Assembly: GCA_050084985.1 (NCBI GenBank)
Contig: JBITNC010000002.1
Span: 18,104,001-18,168,000 of the forward strand
Direction: 5' to 3'
DNA: 64,000 nucleotides
Origin: Nageia nagi
Taxonomy: Eukaryota > Pinophyta
The translations under genes were made by a program, and so were the position numbers. The notes beneath the pieces are model-generated. The model saw nothing but the letters and a program-made list of their open reading frames with translations. It was not told the origin of the DNA and made no database searches. This document shows, in pieces, positions 58,058 to 64,000 of the stretch; position 1 is the first letter of the stretch; each line of letters opens with the position of its first letter.

Positions 58058-58887
58058 TGTAGACACCTAAAAATGTCCCTCTTTAACTAAGTAAACATTG
58101 GAATATTCATAACTCGTTGTAACAACATAAAATAGGTTCAAAAACTCCATTATTGGATAGTTCTCATCGAACATGTGCAAAACGAGTGGTCATATAACTC
58201 CTTTTCGAGAAATTTGACTATTAGGAGGTCATTTTTTATATTGTTAACCAGTTGCTGGCATTCGCCTTGAATTGTCGGTGTTTTGATCCAGTCGTCGATG
58301 TTCGTATTCCAAACGTTGGCAACTCTGTAACAGCTGAACAAAAAACCAAAAGGAAGCTGAAACAATTCGTTCTTTCAAGATGATGTGGCTAAAGGAGGTC
58401 AGTTACGAACTACAGTGGCTTTTCACTTCCCCTTACCCGCATTGGAACGTCTCACCTAAAAATCTATAAATACAAGCTAATAGATCAATCTAAAGAGACC
58501 AATTAAACCCAATTTTGAAGTAGGGTAATGCTGCCAAAATCTTGTGAGCTCATACCTCTTATTGTTTTATGCTAGTTTCATTTTAATACATGTCATACAT
58601 AGATGCTTTGATGTTATTGTCTCTTGCATATGTGTAGGATTTACAGGTTGTCTACATCAAGGAGAGAAGCAAGCAACTCAAAACAATGAAGATCTAACAC
58701 TCTTATTTTGGCAATGGCATTTGTAAAAAGTCCCTCCTAAGGGCATATTGTAGTTTGAACTGAATATCAATATCAATTTGCAATAACAACATGTATATCT
58801 ATTTCATATTTTTTGAGGTTTAGTGAAGATTGAAGAATAATTTTATTGTATGTTATTCTACATTCCAACTCCATTTTCACTGCAATA
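58058..58887 (+). repeat. Tat 3' LTR
   Basis: Matches 41257-42087. TATAAATA at 58465-58472; mutated 20-bp-phased array at 58251-58330. The terminal CA reads TA. Confidence 0.93.
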
Positions 58888-59331
58888 AATGTAAATGTTG
58901 TGAGGAATTCCAGCATAGTTGTTAGTAAATTTCATTATATATATCTCTCTGTTTGAGAAGTATTAGTTAGTTAGCTATTAGTTAGTTAGCAAATAGAGAA
59001 ATTGTGTTGTAATTATTCTTTGAAATAATACAAGTATCACATTGAATTCAGATTTGTAATTTATGTCGAAAGCTTTGTTGGAAGGAGGAAGGCCCACTCC
59101 AACTAACAAGTGTTTCTTAGTTAGAATAGTTTAAATCTATTTATTGTTTGTTATCAAGATAATTTGATTACCATATGAATTCAGTTTATCTCAATTTTTG
59201 TAAAAAATGCTTTATAGTGTGTTAAGTGTAATAGAGAAACAAGGAAATAAATAGAGATTCAATTGAATATAGCTAAAGACACTTACATTGGATTGATATA
59301 ATTTAGTGGTAAATTGACAACTTATCATTTT

Positions 59332-59348
59332 TGGCACCGTTGCTAGGG
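59332..59348 (+). other. Athila-type primer-binding site
   Basis: TGGCACCGTTGCTAGGG, differing from the canonical Athila site by C/G-to-T/A transitions. Confidence 0.85.
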
Positions 59349-59816
59349 AAGATTGTTCTCTATTATAATGAAATGGAAGTAAACCCTTCATAATTGGAGT
59401 ACCATATCGGTAGAGCTAATTGGTCCCTATGTTGTTGGATAGGTATGGAAGTTCATTATCTAGAAGGAGAACCACGATGTTGATTGAATCAATTCTTAGA
59501 ATTGCCTAAGTTTTTTTCTAGTATCATATAGAAATTATGTACTATCACATTTCCTCCATGCAGAAAGAAGAAATCTTTAGAAAATCATGACTTGATAGTG
59601 ATCTAATTGATCTTGCAATTTGATTTAAACTAGATATTGAGGAGAAAATAGTGCTTAACCCCAACTTAGTATTTATAGCCTTACCAATCATTGGTTGATT
59701 ACAACTCTAAATTTTCAAGGTCTCTTTTGCCTGAATGATCAAGAGTATTAACTTATCTTGGAATTTTCTATAGAAAATGTTTAGGAATTATTTAATTTTT
59801 ATTAGTTAAGATGGAT
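59349..59816 (+). other. Athila-like leader
   Basis: No gene seen between the primer-binding site and the first gag-like codons (DERGRFISTRGRDIRRARVR at about 59832). Confidence 0.6.
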
Positions 59817-61280
59817 GTGGTGACCTAGAGATGAAAGAGGAAGGTTTATTAGTACTAGGGGAAGAGATATTAGAAGAGCTAGAGTTAGAACACCAACACA
59901 AAACCCCTTAGATAAACAACCCTTGGAACAATAAGGACCCATAGCAATGCAGAAGCTAAAGAAATAGAATTGAGTGGTTTGGTTGTTGAAAATATAGTAT
60001 TAGAACCTAAACAATATTCACAAAGTTTCATTAGTGAGACAACATATACTATTCTTAAAAATGAATAAGTTGTTGACAATAGTCCTGAAGAGAATCCTTT
60101 CGATAATTCCCAAAGAAGTAGTCCTACTGATTCTCTGTAATCACAATAAAGAGGAATTTTTAATATATCTTCATCAAGTTCTTTGAGTAGTTCTAAAGGT
60201 CACAATAAAACTAATCCTTCTCATATGAGAATATTAATATTGTCAAATCCACTTTACAATATGTCTGGTGGATCATGAGTACTAGGAAGTGGTGCTACAG
60301 GTGATAATCCTCCAAATAGAACCTTCACTTCTCTTATAGTGATTAATCCTGCAACTAGTGCACCAATGAAGAACATCTCACTTACAATATTACCAAATTT
60401 CAGAGGATTGTCTATTGAAGATCCTGATTAGTTTTTATTTGAATTTAAGTTACTTTGTAAAACATATGACTATGGAAATGATAGTCAAAAATTGAAACTT
60501 TTTCCATCCACTTTGAAAGATAATGCATTAAGATGGTTCATGGGGCCAGCTCCAAATTCCATCACCACATGGGTAGAAATGGAGAGAGTGTTTCTAGATA
60601 AATACCAAGAATACTGTAGAGTAAAAGATAGAAAAGATGGGCTTTTTCAAATTTAACAAGGAGATGAAGAAAGCTTAGAAGATTATATGGATAGATTTAT
60701 TTTTGTTTAGAATAGATGTGGAACAACAATAGATCCAAATGTGGCAAAAATCATATTCCTAAGGGGAATAATAGATTCATCATTAGTTGTTCTCAATGTG
60801 ATGGAAAAAGGTAATGTCACCACACTTTCTTTGGATGACATAGTTGAGTTATGCAGGAACTACTCAAGAACAAGGACATCTTCAAGGAAAGATAAATATT
60901 AGAATGAATCAAGAGTTGTTAACACATTGATTGAGGAATTTGAAAATTGTAAAACAAATATCCTTATACAGTTGAATCGATTAAAAGGAGAAGCAACTAA
61001 AAATTTGAAGGCAAAGGAGGTAGAAGAACCATTGACAATATACTGTCCAAGATGCAAAAAGAAGAATGCATTACATGAGTGCCTTTTGAACAAGAATGAA
61101 ATTTGCAGTCTATGTAATGGAAATCATGTTACTAATAATTATGAATGTATGATCATAGATCAAATGTTAGTGGCAAATATGGTCTTTGAGGCAAATTACA
61201 TTGGACAGAGGATGAATCCTCCTATCCAAAATCAAATGAGATTCATGCAACCTACATGGAATATGCCATATTCATAGTAA
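59817..61280 (+). pseudogene. Athila-like gag
   Basis: N-terminal Arg-rich DERGRFISTRGRDIRRARVR; gag core with LPNFRGLSIEDPD, KLKLFPSTLKDNALRWFMGP and VELCRNYSRTR (about 60380-60880); then a double-cysteine region YCPRCKKKNALHEC and NEICSLCNGNHVTNNYEC (about 61040-61150), the zinc-binding form found in Athila-type Gag. Stops at about 60430, 60655, 60708 and 60900 fall mainly where Gln, Trp or Glu codons are expected. Confidence 0.82.
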
Positions 61281-61369
61281 ATAAATCCATATTATTTATG
61301 GATGCCACCAAATCAAGATTGGTTCCAACATCCATAGAACCAATGGGGGCACCACCCCAACAATAGACT

Positions 61370-61492
61370 AATTGGAATCAAAATAGTCAACCCAATTAGA
61401 ATCAGAATATTCAACCCAATTGGAATCATACTACTCAACCCAATTGGAATCAAAATTAGTATCAAAATAACCAAGCTAATTAGAATCAAAAT
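61370..61492 (+). repeat. 24-bp coding repeat at the end of Athila-like gag
   Basis: Units start AATTRGAATCA at 61370, 61394, 61418 and 61442, each translating to an eight-residue NWNQNxQP repeat, with two looser copies after. A Gln/Asn-rich Gag tail. Confidence 0.85.
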
Positions 61493-61829
61493 AAAAAAAG
61501 AAGATGAAACCAAGAGAATAAAAAATAGGCTTTGTTGATAGGACCAGTTCAACAAGTTCCAAATCATAATCACAAAGCAAACAACTTTACTTGCTCAATT
61601 TGTTCCAAATCCTTACAATAATAGGCAAATTTTTTCACTTGCTTATGAAGGAGAATAAGACAATACTATAGCATTTAGTGCCATTGATCTTTATGAAATA
61701 CAATTAAGTTTTGGAAAGAAGTTATATGAACTAGCTTCACCAATAATCATTGAGACATAGGATGATGAAGATATTAGCATATCAGAAGATCCTAATCAAA
61801 CTAAGATTAAAGTATAGAAAAGTGAAAAT

Positions 61830-62470
61830 AAGGAGGTGATTCCATACCCTGACAAATTAGAGGTTCAACAAGAAAATAAGGAATCAAAATTATTGAGGAA
61901 ACTAAATAAGTTGAACAAGTTAGTACTTATTTTACAAGCAATTAAGGAGATACTAGAACTTAATAAGTTGGTAAAAGAACTTTGTATTCAAAATCTAGAA
62001 AGAAGAAAAAATTCTACCCAAAAACTATTTATCTAGATGGTAAATTGGTAGATGTACTCCTAGGTAAGGTAATAAATCTCAAGTATGGTGATCCAAGAGG
62101 CCCTGTTATTACTGTTCTAATTAGGGATACAAAAATTTCAAATGTATTAGTTGATCTAGGAGGAGCCATTAACATGATGATAGTAGAAATGTCTAAAAAT
62201 CTTACATTATTGGGAATGCATCCTACAACTATTATGTTATAAATGGGAAATCAATCAATTGTTAAGCCTAAAGGTATCTTTGAAGATATCCAAATAACTA
62301 TGGAATCATGGGATTATCTAGCCAATTTATTAATCTTGAAGACTAGAGCTCATAATGTATATCCAATAATTTTGGGAAGACCATGGTTAGCTAGAACAAC
62401 TGCTTTCATCAATTGTAGATCAGGTGATATGACAATCACAGATGATTAAAACTCTAAGATCATCTCTTTG
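61830..62470 (+). pseudogene. Athila-like aspartic protease
   Basis: KYGDPRGPVITVLIRDTKI then VLVDLGGAINMMIVEMSKNL, the D-L-G active-site form of Athila proteases (Ala to Gly at the next residue), then PIILGRPWLARTTAFINCRS with the conserved ILGRPWL block. A stop at 62240 and a frame change near 61990 interrupt it. Confidence 0.82.
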
Positions 62471-62671
62471 TATCCTCTTGTACAACCCACTCTTGAGTAT
62501 TAAGGTTGGTTATGGGTAGATGGACCAAAATATGAGGAACCTGAGAACTTTGCATCTCTATCTACCATTATTGTTAAGGAGCATATTGAAAAATTAGAAG
62601 AAACATCTTCATCTCCAAGAAATGGAAAAGTAAGGAAAACATCCAAAGTTGGGGAGTCCTCAGTATCACAT

Positions 62672-64000
62672 TTGCAGGAAATGACCTTTAATGTGCCATC
62701 TAATCAGCAAGCAAATTTTCTATCATTATTTAAATGTCCTCTTACTCACATTGTCCCAAAATGTGAAATTTTTAGGGAAAGAACAAAATTATATCATTCA
62801 CTCTTTGCTCATAAGTTTCCTTTGAATTATTTAGTTCAAGTTCATGAATGGATTAATCTGACATAAGAAGGAGTTAAATTGGTTGAAGTATAGCTAGAAA
62901 AAAATTGAATACTAATAGCTAGCTTATAAAGGAACAAGAAGTGAAGTTACTAAAAGTATTGCAAGCAAATGAATCAGTGTTTGCATGGGATTATAGTGAT
63001 ATGAAAGGAATAGATAATAGAATTTGTCAACATAATATTTATTCTAATGAATCAATACCTATTCAACATCATCCAAAAAGAATTAATCCAACCTTGAGGG
63101 ACATAATGAAGGAAGAAATTGAGAAATTACTAAAGGGAAATTTCATCTTTCCTATTTCAGATAGTAAGTGGGTCTCACTTTTTGTGATAGTAGCTAAGAA
63201 TAATGGAAAATGGAGAGTGTATGTAGATTATAGCATTAAATAAGGCTACACATAAGGATTATTTTTCCTTGCCATTCATTGACCAAATTTTGGATACACT
63301 TGCTGGCAAGAAGTACTTCTCATTTCTAGATGGTTTTAGTGGATACAATCAAATTCAAACTTTAGAAGACTAGGAGAAGAACACCTTCACCTATGCATGG
63401 GGTACTTATCCTTATAAGGTTCTACCTTTTGGTCTATGCAATGCACTTGCCACATTCCAAAGAGCTATATTAGCAATTTTTGTTGACCTAACACACAATT
63501 GTGTTGAGGTGTACATGGATGAATTTACATTCTATGGGGACACATTTGACCAACCATTAAATAGTTTGGATAGGGTGTTACAAATATTTAAGGACCATAA
63601 CCTTTCCCTTAGTTATGAAATATGTTTTATGATGATGTAGGTTGGGATTGTGTTGGGACATCATGTTTTAGCCCAAGTTATAAAGGTGGATCCAAAGAAG
63701 ATAGAAGTAATTGAACAACTACAGATTCCAAAAAACTAGATAGATGTAAGAAGCTTCTTAGGACATGCTAGTTACTACAGAATGTTTATCCAAAAACTTA
63801 GTAAGATAACAACCCCTTTGTTTGTGCTACTTCATAAAGATACTAAGTTTTGATGGATAGGAGACTATGAAATTTCATTTCAGCTGATTAAACAAAAGTT
63901 GATAACTACTTCAGTATTGAGAGGACTTGATTGGTATTTACCGTTTCATATTCATTTTGATACATCTAATTATGCAATTGGATCAGTATTAGGACAAGAG
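62672..64000 (+). pseudogene. Athila-like reverse transcriptase and start of RNase H
   Basis: SVFAWDYSDMKGIDNRICQH and RINPTLRDIMKEEIEKLL precede RT. NNGKWRVYVDY at about 63206 is followed by a frameshift near 63240. Then YFSFLDGFSGYNQIQTLED, YPYKVLPFGLCNALATFQRA and VYMDEFTFYG, where the catalytic Y-x-D-D reads Y-M-D-E. The thumb/connection has LGHHVLAQVIKVDPKKIEVI and SFLGHASYYRMFI. RNase H begins FHIHFDTSNYAIGSVLGQ and is cut by the window end. Confidence 0.87.

Larger units (their letters stand above)
41257..58887 (+). mobile_element. Tat-lineage Ty3/gypsy retrotransposon, 17.6 kb, with sense and antisense extra genes
   Basis: LTRs 41257-42087 and 58058-58887 (about 830 bp, roughly thirty differences by eye) start TGTAGACACC. 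The 5' copy ends TGCAACA and the 3' copy TGCAATA. Target duplication AATGT is exact at 41252-41256 and 58888-58892. Primer-binding site TGGCGCTAGAAGGAGGG at 42091-42107; purine tract AAAAAGGGGCAAAA at 58044-58057. Order: long leader, gag, protease, RT, RNase H, second RNase H, integrase, sense extra ORF, then an antisense PMD gene. A second, archaeal-type RNase H before integrase is the Tat/Ogre hallmark. Coding regions carry scattered stops and a few frameshifts. Confidence 0.93.
58893..64000 (+). mobile_element. Athila-like Ty3/gypsy element, cut by the right edge; 5' LTR split by the Tat element
   Basis: 58893-59327 is the 3' part of its 5' LTR, ending CTTATCA, followed by TGGCACCGTTGCTAGGG (59332-59348), one base pair type away from the Athila primer-binding site TGGCGCCGTTGCCGGGG. 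The LTR start lies left of 41252, probably near 40.8 kb. Gag, protease, RT and the beginning of RNase H follow to the window end. Numerous stops and frameshifts. Confidence 0.8.

Noticed and set aside
1-64000. tRNA, rRNA or organellar insertions and telomere-type repeats
   Set aside because: No cloverleaf-like, rRNA-like, plastid-like or TTTAGGG-array sequence was recognised; a dedicated scan was not possible here.

Overview
The window looks like nuclear DNA of a seed plant with a repeat-rich, AT-rich genome. A gymnosperm (conifer-like) genome is my best guess, from the density of old, nested LTR retrotransposons and from the MFT-type sequence; I cannot prove the species. I see one recognisable host gene. 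Nearly everything else that can be named is transposable-element sequence at several stages of decay.

Layout. 1-1.2 kb: the 5' part of a broken hAT DNA transposon on the minus strand, running off the left edge. 2.6-2.95 kb: a fragment of a non-LTR retrotransposon C-terminus. 5.3-7.3 kb (plus) and 11.1-7.4 kb (minus): two L1-type LINE remnants lying tail to tail. 11.25-11.45 kb: a 67-bp tandem triplication. 12.75-13.91 kb (minus): a four-exon MOTHER OF FT AND TFL1 (MFT) gene of the PEBP family. It has the canonical 62- and 41-nt middle exons, a minisatellite in intron 1, three ABA-response-type elements upstream, and an apparent 1-nt deletion in exon 1. 14.2-24.07 kb: AT-rich intergenic DNA with a gypsy protease fossil, a 460-bp tandem duplication and a pyrimidine-rich block containing a 24-bp minisatellite.

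24.071-38.879 kb: a Ty3/gypsy element (TSD TCCTT) whose 5' LTR is split by a Ty1/copia element (24.752-33.456 kb). About 40.8 kb to beyond the right edge: an Athila-like gypsy element whose 5' LTR appears to be split by a 17.6-kb Tat-lineage gypsy element (41.257-58.887 kb, TSD AATGT).

The Tat element is the most interesting object. It has gag with a long charged helical N-terminal part, protease, reverse transcriptase, RNase H, a second (archaeal-type) RNase H and integrase. Downstream of pol it has a sense extra ORF made of two diverged copies of one unknown domain. Facing that ORF is an antisense, apparently spliced gene for a plant-mobile-domain (PMD) protein. GC-rich motifs phased at 20 bp recur in both LTRs, the leader, the putative promoter of the antisense gene and its intron.

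Coding regions of the elements are broken mostly by single-base changes that make stop codons, of the C-to-T / G-to-A kind, as expected for old methylated DNA. I saw no tRNA, rRNA, CRISPR or organellar genes. All coordinates and translations were read by eye; homology calls rest on remembered family motifs.
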